Shown piece after piece: positions 1 to 8,447 of a stretch of 64,000 bases of DNA (the stretch's first letter is position 1; each line of letters begins with the position of its first letter). The DNA is from Nioella aestuarii. Its GTDB lineage: Bacteria; Pseudomonadota; Alphaproteobacteria; Rhodobacterales; Rhodobacteraceae. The position numbers and the translations under genes were made by a program. The notes beneath the pieces were generated by a model, which was given only the letters and a program-made list of their open reading frames with translations, ran no database searches and was not told the origin of the DNA. Where the stretch lies: contig NZ_JBPBBA010000001.1 in NCBI RefSeq assembly GCF_050896395.1, positions 224,902-288,901 of the forward strand. Reading direction: 5' to 3'.

Positions 1-1
1 C

Positions 2-403
2 AACCTTGCGGCCTTCCCCGAAGTCCCCGCCATGCTGGCGGCACTGAAGGCTGCGGGCATGAATACCGCAATCTTGTCCAACGGGTCTCCGCCGATGCTG
101 AAAGGCGCGGTGGACAGTGCCGGTTTGGACGATGTTCTGGACGATGTGCTGAGTGTCGAAAGAGTGGGCATCTTCAAGCCCGATGCCAGCGTCTACAAGC
201 TGGTGACCGACCGGTTCGGCTGCGATAAGGACGAGGTGCTGTTCGTATCTTCGAATGGCTGGGATGCGACCTCTGCCCGCGCCTTTGGTTTCCGGGTTCT
301 CTGGGTCAACCGTGCGGGCGAACCGCTTGACCGCTTGCCCGACCCGCCCGACCGGATTGCCACCGACCTGACCACTGTCCCCAACATAGCACAGGCCCTT
401 TGA
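2..403 (+). CDS. Haloacid dehalogenase, type II (HAD superfamily), 5'-truncated
   Basis: This is the C-terminal part of a HAD-superfamily hydrolase; the frame is open to the left edge of the window. HAD motif II is visible (ILSNGS), then the motif III lysine (FKPD), then motif IV-like SSNGWDA. The ending GFRVLWVNRAGEPLDRLP is typical of type II 2-haloacid dehalogenases. The N-terminal nucleophile aspartate lies outside the window. Family members hydrolyse short 2-haloacids, but many relatives act on other small substrates, so the substrate is open. The stop overlaps the next start in a TGATG arrangement, so this gene probably shares an operon with the hydrolase and dehydratase that follow. 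Confidence 0.85.
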   Translation, partial: NLAAFPEVPAMLAALKAAGMNTAILSNGSPPMLKGAVDSAGLDDVLDDVLSVERVGIFKPDASVYKLVTDRFGCDKDEVLFVSSNGWDATSARAFGFRVLWVNRAGEPLDRLPDPPDRIATDLTTVPNIAQAL

Positions 404-1248
404 TGGACTTCTTCACTGCCGCCGACGGGCTGAGGCTCGCCTATGATGACCGAGGTGAAGGGCCGGTGCTTTTGTGCCTGCCGGGCCTGACCCGCAACAT
501 GGATGACTTCGAACCGGTGGTGGATCACTTCGCGCATCGCGCCCGTGTGATCCGCATGGATTTCCGAGGGCGCGGGGCCTCGGGCTTTGACCCCGATTAC
601 GGCCACTACAATGTATTACAGGAAAGCCAGGACGTCATTGGCCTGCTGGACCATCTGGGCCTGGAACAGGCTGCGATCCTTGGCACCTCGCGCGGGGGGC
701 TGGTGGCAATGACGCTGGCAGCCACGGCCAAGCACCGGCTGGCGGGTGTCTGTTTCAACGATATCGGCCCGGTGATCGAGCCTGCGGGGCTGGCCTATAT
801 CATGGGCTATCTGGGCCTGCCGCCGATAGATCCGGATTTTGACACGGCGCTGAGAGAGGTTCCGAAACGCATGGGCACACGCTTTCCCAATGTGCCTGTC
901 GAGATCTGGGCCAACTACATCCGCCGGATTTGGGCCGTAGCTGACGACGGCACCCTGTCCCTGCGCTATGACCCGAAGCTACGTGATGCGACGCTTGACC
1001 AGATGAAAGCTGCCGAGGGTCAGCCCGCCCCCGACCTCTGGCCGCTCTTCGCCGCGCTTGAGGGGCTTCCTCTGGCACTGATACGCGGCGCGAATTCGGA
1101 CCTGCTATCGCTCGAAACCGCCACGCAGATGCAGGCCCTGCGCCCCGACATGATCTATTCGGATGTCGCCGACCGTGGCCATGTGCCCTTTCTGGATGAA
1201 CCCGAAAGCCTTTCTGTCATCACACAGTTCCTGGACAGCCTGACATGA
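403..1248 (+). CDS. Alpha/beta-fold hydrolase
   Basis: A 281-residue cytoplasmic alpha/beta hydrolase. The oxyanion region LCLPGLTRN is near residues 24-32 and the nucleophile elbow GTSRGG places Ser at about 96. A late His at about 260 (DRGHVPFLDEP) completes a plausible triad. I chose ATG 403, which overlaps the upstream stop (TGATG), over an in-frame TTG at 400. The stop overlaps the next gene's ATG, which suggests translational coupling in a three-gene operon. The substrate is not evident; esters, lactones or haloalkane-derived products are possible given the neighbouring dehalogenase. Confidence 0.85.
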   Translation: MDFFTAADGLRLAYDDRGEGPVLLCLPGLTRNMDDFEPVVDHFAHRARVIRMDFRGRGASGFDPDYGHYNVLQESQDVIGLLDHLGLEQAAILGTSRGGLVAMTLAATAKHRLAGVCFNDIGPVIEPAGLAYIMGYLGLPPIDPDFDTALREVPKRMGTRFPNVPVEIWANYIRRIWAVADDGTLSLRYDPKLRDATLDQMKAAEGQPAPDLWPLFAALEGLPLALIRGANSDLLSLETATQMQALRPDMIYSDVADRGHVPFLDEPESLSVITQFLDSLT

Positions 1249-2228
1249 CCGATATCACCATGATCGAAGCCGCCGCCGAGCGGTTGAAGGGCCACGCAAG
1301 ACGCACGCCGCTGCTGTCGTCCCCTTTCCTGGACGAGATCGCTGGTCGCAGGGTGCTGATCAAGCCAGAGGCCCTACAACACACCGGTAGCTTCAAGTTT
1401 CGCGGCGGCTGGTCGGCAGTGTCGGCACTGGACCCTGAAACCCGCAAGCGCGGTGTCATCGCGTTTTCGTCTGGCAACCACGCGCAAGGCGTGGCCTATG
1501 CGGCGAAGCTGCATGGCGCGCCCGCCGTCATCATCATGCCCGCAGACGCCCCGCGCCTGAAGATTGCCAATACCAAGGCCTTGGGGGCCGAGGTCATCAC
1601 CTATGATCGTGAAAGCGAAGATCGTGACGAAATAGGCGCGCGGTTGGCGGAGGACCGTGGACTGACCCTGATCAAGCCCTTCGACAACCCCTATGTGATC
1701 GCGGGCCAGGGCACCGTCGGGCTGGAAATGGCGGAACAGGCGGCGCAGGAGGGTGTTGAAAAGGCCGATGTTCTGGTTTGCTGCGGCGGGGGCGGGCTGA
1801 CCTCTGGCATCGCCCTGGCGCTGGAGGCCAAAGCCCCGGGCCTGCGCGCGCGCCCCGTGGAACCGGAAGGGTTCGATGATGTGACCCGATCCCTGACCTC
1901 CGGCCGGATCGAGCGAAACGCCCGTACTTCCGGTTCGCTCTGCGATGCGATCATCACACCTGAACCGGGGCAGCTGACCTTTCCGATCATGCACCGGCTA
2001 TGTGGGCTAGGCGTCGTTGTTCCCGAACGCGACTGCCTGCGCGCCATGGCTTTGGCCTTTTCGCGGCTGAAGGTGGTGCTTGAACCGGGCGGCGCGATTG
2101 CACTTGCCGCAGCACTGTTCCACCCCGAAACGATAGAGGGCGACGCAGTCATCGCCGTGGCTTCTGGCGGCAATGTGGATGCGGAGTTGTTCGCGAAGGT
2201 GCTGGAGGAATTCGGCGAAGGCAGTTGA
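1245..2228 (+). CDS. Threonine/serine dehydratase (PLP fold type II)
   Basis: A 327-residue pyridoxal-phosphate enzyme of the threonine ammonia-lyase / serine racemase family, which deaminates L-threonine or L-serine to the 2-oxoacid. The PLP lysine is K51 in TGSFKFRGG, the substrate loop is SSGNHAQG near 75-82, and the phosphate-binding glycine loop CCGGGGL is at about 179-185. No C-terminal ACT regulatory domain is present, so it resembles the short catabolic form rather than the isoleucine-feedback IlvA. ATG 1245 overlaps the upstream stop. It is the last gene of the operon and is followed by a TGGGCA palindrome. Relatives act on hydroxyaspartate, so that substrate is not excluded. Confidence 0.85.
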   Translation: MTDITMIEAAAERLKGHARRTPLLSSPFLDEIAGRRVLIKPEALQHTGSFKFRGGWSAVSALDPETRKRGVIAFSSGNHAQGVAYAAKLHGAPAVIIMPADAPRLKIANTKALGAEVITYDRESEDRDEIGARLAEDRGLTLIKPFDNPYVIAGQGTVGLEMAEQAAQEGVEKADVLVCCGGGGLTSGIALALEAKAPGLRARPVEPEGFDDVTRSLTSGRIERNARTSGSLCDAIITPEPGQLTFPIMHRLCGLGVVVPERDCLRAMALAFSRLKVVLEPGGAIALAAALFHPETIEGDAVIAVASGGNVDAELFAKVLEEFGEGS

Positions 2229-2230
2229 CG

Positions 2231-2262
2231 GCAGGTGGGCAGATACTGCCCACCCTACGCAG
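2231..2262. repeat. TGGGCA palindrome (single unit of a dispersed repeat)
   Basis: GGTGGGCAG at 2234-2242 and CTGCCCACC at 2246-2254 form a 9-bp perfect stem with a 3-nt loop, followed by CTACG. The TGCCCACCCTACG string recurs in the longer palindrome at 19779-19842, so this looks like one unit of a dispersed repeat. It sits directly after the dehydratase stop and may also help end transcription. Confidence 0.7.
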
Positions 2263-2276
2263 GTTCGGCCCCCGCC

Positions 2277-2729
2277 TCAGTTCCGCCAGATCGCATCTCC
2301 GAAGATCAGGGAAATGCCCCCGCTCGCCTGCGATAGCGGAATACCGGTGCTGCGGCAGGTCGCGGTCTCTGTCCGCAGAGCCGGCACACTGCGTGCATTG
2401 GTGAAATATGTCAGATCCAACGGAACGTCCTGCCCGGACGTCTGGATTGACGCCCCACGAAGCATTCCCCGCACAGTGGTTCTCAGACGCGGCCGCGTTA
2501 CACGCCCGACACCGCAAATGGCCACTTCTCCCTCATAGGCAACGGCGCGCCACAAAAAAGAATAGACAATCCCGAGTTCGCCGGTAAAGCGGATATCGGA
2601 TTCAACGAAGCTGTCATCGACGGCCAGTTCAAACGTTTGGGCCTGGGTGGGGGCGGAAACTGCCAATACCAACCCCAATGCCAGAAATGCTTGATACACA
2701 CCCGCTTTCTTCAAATAGCGTATACTCAT
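2277..2729 (-). CDS. Hypothetical secreted protein
   Basis: A 150-residue protein of unknown family. The N-terminus is a clear Sec signal peptide: basic start, hydrophobic core around residues 14-26, and a probable cut after PTQAQ near residue 31. The mature part is mostly predicted beta, with two cysteines (in AICGVG and TATCRS) that could form a periplasmic disulfide. It stands alone, convergent with the dehydratase operon. A GGGGGGAG stretch about 12 nt upstream of the ATG is a distant ribosome site. I recognise no functional motif. Confidence 0.7.
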   Translation of the reverse strand: MSIRYLKKAGVYQAFLALGLVLAVSAPTQAQTFELAVDDSFVESDIRFTGELGIVYSFLWRAVAYEGEVAICGVGRVTRPRLRTTVRGMLRGASIQTSGQDVPLDLTYFTNARSVPALRTETATCRSTGIPLSQASGGISLIFGDAIWRN

Positions 2730-3060
2730 TTCGACTTTTCACTCCCCCCAAGTCGTTTATGAACAGCAGCTTAAGTTAAACCACCATTCTAAAGGCTTCA
2801 CACATCTCCATTGTTAAACCCGTATCAATCTGCCACTCAACTAAAAAAACATTTGGCGTAATTGATAATTTCCGCACCGCCCATTCGCAAAACAGGCAAA
2901 ATCAGTTAGAATCTCAAGCGGCCTCAGATTCAATTGCTGCACGGATAGCCAGGGCATCAAGATCCCAGCCCCCCCTTTTCCCTTATTCGCGGCAAGCGGT
3001 TTCCTGGACATCCCCTGCCCCGCCTGTTTCACTCCGCCCACCCCATGCAGGAAGCCGCCC
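2730..3060. other. Intergenic region, divergent promoters expected
   Basis: About 330 bp, clearly more AT-rich than its surroundings, between divergent genes (secreted protein on minus, small membrane protein on plus). Promoters for both should lie here, but I could not assign a convincing -35/-10 pair. No supported ORF, RNA gene or strong hairpin was seen. Confidence 0.5.
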
Positions 3061-3294
3061 ATGTCCGCCCTCAAACGACGCCTCGATGCCATCCCTGTGC
3101 TCTACCTGATCCTTGCCAGTCTCACCCTTGGGCTGGCGCCGTTCACGCCGGAACCGCATATCTGGGAGAAGCTTAAAATGCTGGCGGGCGGCACGCTTAC
3201 CCAACCCATTGATATCTTCGACCTTGCCCTGCACGCTCTGCCCTGGCTGCTGCTGTTCCTCAGGTTGGTTCCCGCGCCTCCCACCCGCACCTAA
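3061..3294 (+). CDS. Small inner-membrane protein
   Basis: A 77-residue protein with a hydrophobic segment at about residues 12-26 (VLYLILASLTLGLAPF) and a second at about 58-70 (LHALPWLLLFLRLV), consistent with a two-helix membrane protein. Short proteins of this type occur in Rhodobacteraceae and are sometimes labelled RND transporter, a name the sequence does not support. It begins a run of four same-strand genes ending at a terminator near 4690. Function unknown. Confidence 0.65.
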   Translation: MSALKRRLDAIPVLYLILASLTLGLAPFTPEPHIWEKLKMLAGGTLTQPIDIFDLALHALPWLLLFLRLVPAPPTRT

Positions 3295-3363
3295 GCACCC
3301 AACAGGTGGACATCCCCCGTCGCCTTTGCTTCACTCTGCCCCGAACAGGTCAGGAGCATAGGT

Positions 3364-3633
3364 ATGTCCCTTTTCAAGAAACTCTTCGGCGGGTCCGGCA
3401 CCCCCAAGGGCCCCGAGCCAGTCGTCTATAATGGCTACACCATCCTTCCCGAACCGGTGAAAGAGCCCGACGGCTACCGCATCGCCGCCCGGATCGAGAA
3501 AGAGATCGCCGGAGAGCTTAAAACCCACCACCTGATCCGCGCAGATGTGCTACACGGGCCCGATCAGGCCGCAGAGGCTTCGATCGAAAAAGCCAAATCC
3601 ATGATCGATCAGATGGGCGACAGGATCTTTTGA
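3364..3633 (+). CDS. HlyU-family protein
   Basis: An 89-residue protein matching the HlyU family (named after a Vibrio hemolysin regulator). It has the basic N-terminus MSLFKKLFGG, then a core with YNGYTILPEP and YRIAARIEKE, ending in a helix with KAKSMIDQMGDRIF. A role in transcription is established only for some family members, so here it is a family assignment only. It sits 21 bp upstream of the DCC-family gene in a probable operon. Confidence 0.8.
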   Translation: MSLFKKLFGGSGTPKGPEPVVYNGYTILPEPVKEPDGYRIAARIEKEIAGELKTHHLIRADVLHGPDQAAEASIEKAKSMIDQMGDRIF

Positions 3634-3654
3634 CCGGTCACAAGAGGCCCCGCC

Positions 3655-4098
3655 ATGCAGCTGCCCCCGCCCCTGATCGACCGGATCGGCCCCGCCCCGG
3701 TGGTGGTGTTCGACGGGGAATGCGTATTGTGTTCCGGCTTTTTCCGATTCCTTCTGCGGCATGATCGCGAGAGACAATTCCGCTTTGTCGTGGCCCAATC
3801 GCCCCTTGGCGATCAGCTCTATCAGGCTCTTGGGCTCTCTATCGAAGACTACGAGACGAACCTGGTGATCATCGGCGGGCGGGTCCATACCAAAGCCCGC
3901 GCTTTTGCCGCGGCCATGCGCGCGCTTGGCTGGCCATGGCGCGGTCTGGCGGTGACCGGCTGGCCACCTGCTTGGATGACTGGCCCGCTTTACACGCTCA
4001 TTGCCCGAAACCGCTATCGCTGGTTTGGACGATATGACGCCTGCATGATCCCCGATGCCGATGTCCGAGCGCGCTTCCTGCCCGGTGGTTGGGGCTGA
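3655..4098 (+). CDS. Thiol-disulfide oxidoreductase, DCC family (DUF393)
   Basis: A 147-residue protein of the DCC family, a thioredoxin-like fold. The signature VVFDGECVLCSGFFRF near residues 15-30 contains the CxxC pair and the preceding aspartate. The C-terminal RYDACMIPDADVRARFL is also family-typical. It is probably a cytoplasmic redox protein; partners are unknown. Its stop overlaps the ATG of the DUF4166 gene (TGATG), so the two are likely co-translated. Confidence 0.85.
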   Translation: MQLPPPLIDRIGPAPVVVFDGECVLCSGFFRFLLRHDRERQFRFVVAQSPLGDQLYQALGLSIEDYETNLVIIGGRVHTKARAFAAAMRALGWPWRGLAVTGWPPAWMTGPLYTLIARNRYRWFGRYDACMIPDADVRARFLPGGWG

Positions 4099-4628
4099 TG
4101 GACCCGGTCGCGCAGGTGGCCCGCACCACCGGTTTGACCCTGCCCCCCGCCGTGGCTGCCCTTCATGAGACAAACGGACAGGCCAGCTTCCTGGGCCGCT
4201 GTACAGTGACGCGTGGGGGCTCTTTGATCGCCCGTTTGGCGCTATGGCTTGGCGGGTTCCCGCAGGCCGCCCCCGATCTTCCGGTTTCAGTGCTGACCCA
4301 GACCGCACCGGACGGCTGCACCTGGCGGCGCGATTTCGGCGGCCATGTCACGCAATCCCGCCTGAGCATCTCGGACGATGGCCGCGCGGTCCTCGAACGC
4401 TTCGGTCCGATCCGCCTGCGGATGTCATTGCGGATGACGAACGGGCGGTTGCACTATGACATCACCAAAATGCATGTTCTCGGCCTGCCGATGCCCCGGT
4501 GGCTGACCCCGAGAAGCGAAACCAGCGAGTACCAGACCGAGGACGGCAAGTTCGGTTTTGATGTATCAGCGTCGCTGCCGCTGGTCGGGCTGCTCATCCG
4601 CTATAGCGGACAGTTGCGCCCGCTGTGA
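4098..4628 (+). CDS. DUF4166 domain protein
   Basis: A 176-residue protein that looks like a DUF4166 family member. Visible features are FLGRCTVTRGGSLIARLAL near residues 31-50, the TWRRDFGG block, and a C-terminal LPLVGLLIRYSGQL. The family sometimes occurs fused to other domains, but its biochemical role is not established. I chose ATG 4098, which overlaps the DCC stop, over an upstream in-frame TTG at 4089. It is the last gene of its operon, followed by a terminator. Confidence 0.75.
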   Translation: MDPVAQVARTTGLTLPPAVAALHETNGQASFLGRCTVTRGGSLIARLALWLGGFPQAAPDLPVSVLTQTAPDGCTWRRDFGGHVTQSRLSISDDGRAVLERFGPIRLRMSLRMTNGRLHYDITKMHVLGLPMPRWLTPRSETSEYQTEDGKFGFDVSASLPLVGLLIRYSGQLRPL

Positions 4629-4656
4629 ATCCGGCAATTTGTCTGCACGCCCGGTG

Positions 4657-4691
4657 CACAGGGGGTGTACGCATGGCACCCCCCTGTTTTT
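4657..4691 (+). terminator. Rho-independent terminator after the DUF4166 operon
   Basis: ACAGGGGGTG (4658-4667) pairs with CACCCCCCTGT (4677-4687) with one bulged C and a 9-nt loop, followed by a T-run to 4691. It lies between the plus-strand operon and the convergent sox operon that ends at 4698. Confidence 0.7.
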
Positions 4692-4697
4692 AGTGTC

Positions 4698-5252
4698 TCA
4701 AGCCAGCGCGGCGCGGGCTGCGACGGCTTTGATGGCGACCTCGAATTCATGCACCGCCGTGCGCGCCATGGACCGGAAAACCATGATCTGGAACGCGTCT
4801 GCAGCGACCTTCAGAAAGACCGCATTCATATGCCCCAACTGGCTGCGCGCGGCGTGGCCTTTCTTGAAGACACCGGGGTTCAGATCAAGCGGTGTGAGCC
4901 GTGCCAATACATCCTCAACCCCTTGACCTTGCAGGCGAAACGTGACCCAAGCGTCGCTTTGATCTGTCAACGCCGCATGTTGCGCGAGCGATGCATCAAC
5001 CGCCACGCCAATCACCATCGCCTGCCCGGCTCCGGTCCAGATCACCCGCGCCCCGTCGCGGCCCGTGGACCGGTTGGGGGCTGGCATTTCGGCCCCGATC
5101 AAAGCTTTCATAGCGGCCGAGGCCGCGGCCTCCTGCCCGGCATAGGGGGCAACCGAGGTGATCATCACGGGCGCAACTTCCGTCAGGCTCAACCCATTGA
5201 TTTCCATAGGCAAAACCCCGTCACAGGGCGATTTCGCAACCAGCTTAACCAC
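4698..5252 (-). CDS. soxG: Sarcosine oxidase, gamma subunit
   Basis: A 184-residue subunit of heterotetrameric sarcosine oxidase. The complex oxidises sarcosine with O2 and tetrahydrofolate to glycine, 5,10-methylene-THF and H2O2. SoxG packs against the alpha subunit and has no catalytic centre of its own. The assignment rests on position as the last gene of the sox operon, size, and GcvT-like C-terminal features (QLGHMNAVFLKVAADAF). Its start overlaps the end of soxA by 8 bp. Confidence 0.9.
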   Translation of the reverse strand: MVKLVAKSPCDGVLPMEINGLSLTEVAPVMITSVAPYAGQEAAASAAMKALIGAEMPAPNRSTGRDGARVIWTGAGQAMVIGVAVDASLAQHAALTDQSDAWVTFRLQGQGVEDVLARLTPLDLNPGVFKKGHAARSQLGHMNAVFLKVAADAFQIMVFRSMARTAVHEFEVAIKAVAARAALA

Positions 5253-8175
5253 GGAGCTTCTCCCCTTCTGGATCGAGAAAGACGGGGCTACACACCTCTA
5301 CCATCGTTTCCACCTTCCGCACAAAATCGACCATCTTCACGACTTCTCCGATCCGGTTCGGGCCATCCTTCAGGAAGCCGAGCCCAATGAAATGGCCAAG
5401 CGTGGGTGAGAAGCCGACCGAGGTCGTGTAACCCTCTACATTCTCACGAACGGTCCCGGCATTCGCCGAGAACAATCGCGCACCAGCGGTCAGTTGCTTG
5501 ACCGCACCAACCGGTTTGAGCCCCACCAACTGCGGTCGGTCGCTTTCCTTCAGCGCCTCGCGCGTTGTGGCGGGTTTGCCGACGCACATCTTCTTTGCAG
5601 ACACCATCCGATCCATCCCGATATCAAACGGCACCACGCGCCCATCAATCTCGGAATGGGTGATAAAGCCCTTCTCGATCCGCATAACGTTCAGCGCTTC
5701 CATCCCGTAGGCGCCGCCGCCGAGCGTTTCGGCCTGCGTCACCAATTGGCGATAAAGAGCCTCGCCATAACGAGACGGGACCGCGATTTCATAGGCATGT
5801 TCGCCTGAGAAGCTGATACGGAAAAGGCGCGCCTTGACGCCCATCACGCTGACCTCACCACAGCCCATATAGGGGAAGCTGTCATTGTCGATCGGCGCGT
5901 CCAGCAAACCATTCAGAAGCTCGCGCGATTTGGGGCCAACGACACTGAACTGCGCCCATTGTTCGGTGATTGAAATGAAGCGGACATTCAGGTCTGGCCG
6001 GTGGCATTGCTGAACGAAATCAAGGTGTTTCATCACCTCGCCGGCCGCCGCCGTGGTGGTGGTCATGACATAATGCGTCTCGCCCAACCGGGCGGTGGTG
6101 CCGTCATCCATCACGTGCCCATCTTCGCGCAGCATCAGGCCATAGCGTACGCGACCGACCTTAAGCGTGGAGAACATGTTGGTGTAGACGAAGTCCAGAA
6201 ACGCGCCCGCGTCAGGCCCCTGGATGTCGATCTTGCCAAGCGTAGAGACGTCACAGACGCCCACGGCGTTGCGGGTCATCATGACTTCTCGATCACAGCT
6301 TTGCCGCCAGGTGGTTTCGCCCGGACGCGGGAAGTAGCTGGGACGATACCACAGACCCGCCGTAATCATCGGCGCGCCGCGTTCAATGCTGGCGTCGTGG
6401 CTGGTGGTGAAGCGCTCGGGCGCGAAGCCCTTGCCCTGCGCCCCTGCCCCAAAGGCCGCAATAGAGACCGGCACGAAGGGCGGGCGGTAGGTGGTCGTCC
6501 CGGTTTCGGGGATCGCCCGTCCCGTCGCATCCGCCAGAATGGCCAGCGCCCCGATATTGGAGTTCTTGCCCTGATCCGGCGCCATGCCTTGCGTGGTGTA
6601 GCGCTTCATGTGCTCGACAGAGGTAAACGCCTCCTGCGCTGCAAGCTTGATGTCCTTCGAGGTCACGTCATTCGCGAAGTCGAGCCAGGCCCGTCCCTTG
6701 CCGCTGACCAGCCAGAGCGGTTTCGACCCGCCGACAGCATCGCCTGCCTGCGGGATCTCCACCTCTGGCAGCTTCCCGCCAAGTGCAGAAAGCGCCTGTT
6801 TCGCGGCGTCCACGCCCTCGGCCAGACAGCCCGCCGTTGAATAGGTGCCCTTGCAAGCGCCTGCCGGGATCAACCCTGGAACCGCGTCATCGGCGGGCAC
6901 GAACCCCGCGATCTCCTCGTTCCAAACCGGCCGGCTGTTCATGTGGCAGGTCATGTGAAGGGTTGGGTTCCAGCCGCCAGACATGGCCAGGCAATCGGTG
7001 GCGATTTTGCGCTCGGACCCGTTGTGACGGATCGTGATCTCTGACAACGCCTTGCGGCCCTTGGTGGTGATCACTTCGGCCCCGGCGAATAGCGGGTAGT
7101 CACCTTGCGCCTTGGCGTCCGCGCGGGCATCGACCACGCCCGCGATCTCCACCCCACAGGCCATCAGGTCGAGCGCGGTGCGGTGTGCGTCGTCATTGGT
7201 GGCAAAGAGCGTCACCTTGCGCCCCGCCGCCACGCCGTAGCGATGCAGGTAACTGCGCACGGCGCTGGCCATCATGATGCCGGGGCGGTCGTTCATCGGG
7301 AAGGCCAAAGGACGTTCCAGCGCGCCCGCCGCCAGAACCGCCTGCCGCGCGTTGATCCGCCAGAAGCATTCCTTGGGCAGCTCGGCGGGGCCATTTACAT
7401 GCAGACCCACCCGTTCCAGCGCGCCGTAGGTGCCTTGGTCGTAAGCGCCGGTGACGGTGGTGCGGGACATGAGACGTACTCGGCCCGTGTCGCGCAACGC
7501 GTCGAGCATCGAGGCGACCCATTCTGCCCCCGGCTGACCGTCGATTTCCTCAGCCTCGGACAAAAGCCGACCGCCGAAGTCACTGCTCTCTTCACACAGG
7601 ATCACGTCCGCGCCGCCCCGCGCCGCTGTCAGCGCCGCCATCAGGCCGGTGGGGCCGGATCCGATCACGAGGATATCGCAATGCGCGAAGGCTTTCTCAT
7701 AGTGATCCGGGTTGTGCTTGCCCGACAACGATCCCAGACCCGCCGCGCGGCGGATCACCGGCTCATAGAGCTTTTCCCAGAAGGCACGCGGCCACATGAA
7801 TGTCTTGTAGTAGAACCCGGCACTCAGGAAGTTCGGGAACAGATCGTTCACTGACAGCAGGTCATAGGCCAGCGGCCCCATGCGGTTCTGGCTGTAGGCG
7901 TCGAGCCCGTCGTAGATTTCCTGCACCGTGGCGCGCACGTTTGGTACCTGCGCCGCGCCGCGCCCGACTTCCACCATTGCATTGGGTTCTTCCGATCCCG
8001 CCGTAAGCACCCCGCGCGGGCGGTGGTATTTGAACGACCTGCCCACCAGCCGGACGCCGGACGCAAGCAGCGCCGAGGCCAGCGTGTCGCCCCTGAACCC
8101 CGTGTATCCCTGCCCGTCGAAGCTGAATTTCACCGGGGCCGAAATGTCGACCCGGCCTTTGCCCTCGATCCGCAT
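5245..8175 (-). CDS. soxA: Sarcosine oxidase, alpha subunit
   Basis: A 976-residue alpha subunit. Residues 1-100 form the small N-terminal domain (FDGQGYTGFRGDTLASALL). A dinucleotide fold begins at about 170 (VIGSGPTGLMAAL) and binds NAD+. A second Rossmann half carries PGIMMASAVRSYL, and the C-terminal ~380 residues are a GcvT/T-protein-like folate domain (SFSGEHAYEIAVPSRYG). It forms the catalytic core with SoxB, and formaldehyde equivalents travel to the folate site. Start and soxD stop share one base (TGATG). Length is normal for the family. Confidence 0.96.
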   Translation of the reverse strand: MRIEGKGRVDISAPVKFSFDGQGYTGFRGDTLASALLASGVRLVGRSFKYHRPRGVLTAGSEEPNAMVEVGRGAAQVPNVRATVQEIYDGLDAYSQNRMGPLAYDLLSVNDLFPNFLSAGFYYKTFMWPRAFWEKLYEPVIRRAAGLGSLSGKHNPDHYEKAFAHCDILVIGSGPTGLMAALTAARGGADVILCEESSDFGGRLLSEAEEIDGQPGAEWVASMLDALRDTGRVRLMSRTTVTGAYDQGTYGALERVGLHVNGPAELPKECFWRINARQAVLAAGALERPLAFPMNDRPGIMMASAVRSYLHRYGVAAGRKVTLFATNDDAHRTALDLMACGVEIAGVVDARADAKAQGDYPLFAGAEVITTKGRKALSEITIRHNGSERKIATDCLAMSGGWNPTLHMTCHMNSRPVWNEEIAGFVPADDAVPGLIPAGACKGTYSTAGCLAEGVDAAKQALSALGGKLPEVEIPQAGDAVGGSKPLWLVSGKGRAWLDFANDVTSKDIKLAAQEAFTSVEHMKRYTTQGMAPDQGKNSNIGALAILADATGRAIPETGTTTYRPPFVPVSIAAFGAGAQGKGFAPERFTTSHDASIERGAPMITAGLWYRPSYFPRPGETTWRQSCDREVMMTRNAVGVCDVSTLGKIDIQGPDAGAFLDFVYTNMFSTLKVGRVRYGLMLREDGHVMDDGTTARLGETHYVMTTTTAAAGEVMKHLDFVQQCHRPDLNVRFISITEQWAQFSVVGPKSRELLNGLLDAPIDNDSFPYMGCGEVSVMGVKARLFRISFSGEHAYEIAVPSRYGEALYRQLVTQAETLGGGAYGMEALNVMRIEKGFITHSEIDGRVVPFDIGMDRMVSAKKMCVGKPATTREALKESDRPQLVGLKPVGAVKQLTAGARLFSANAGTVRENVEGYTTSVGFSPTLGHFIGLGFLKDGPNRIGEVVKMVDFVRKVETMVEVCSPVFLDPEGEKLRG

Positions 8176-8447
8176 CAGGCAGTCCCCCGCTTGGCGTCGC
8201 GGGCCAGTTCGACCCGCAGGATGTCATGGGTGACGGTATCGCGTTCCACACGCAGCCAGCTGGTGCAGCCCGCCCCGTGATACCACAGCTCTTGCGTGAC
8301 ACCCGCCGGGTTATCGCGCAGGTGCAGGTAATTGTCCCAGGCCGGGCTCCATGTCTCGTCAGTCGGCCGGTCGAGATAGGTCTCGTGGCCCATGGGGGTG
8401 AATTCGCGGCTGTCGCGGTCCCCGCAGAGGGGGCATTTGATACGCAT
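8175..8447 (-). CDS. soxD: Sarcosine oxidase, delta subunit
   Basis: A 90-residue delta subunit, a zinc-binding structural component of the oxidase. The four expected ligands are present: C5 and C8 (CPLC) and H57 and C61 (HGAGC). The ribosome site GGAG lies inside the last codons of the inserted upstream gene, and the ATG overlaps that gene's stop (TGATG). SoxD translation is therefore coupled to the inserted gene, whereas in typical sox operons soxD follows soxB directly. Confidence 0.95.
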   Translation of the reverse strand: MRIKCPLCGDRDSREFTPMGHETYLDRPTDETWSPAWDNYLHLRDNPAGVTQELWYHGAGCTSWLRVERDTVTHDILRVELARDAKRGTA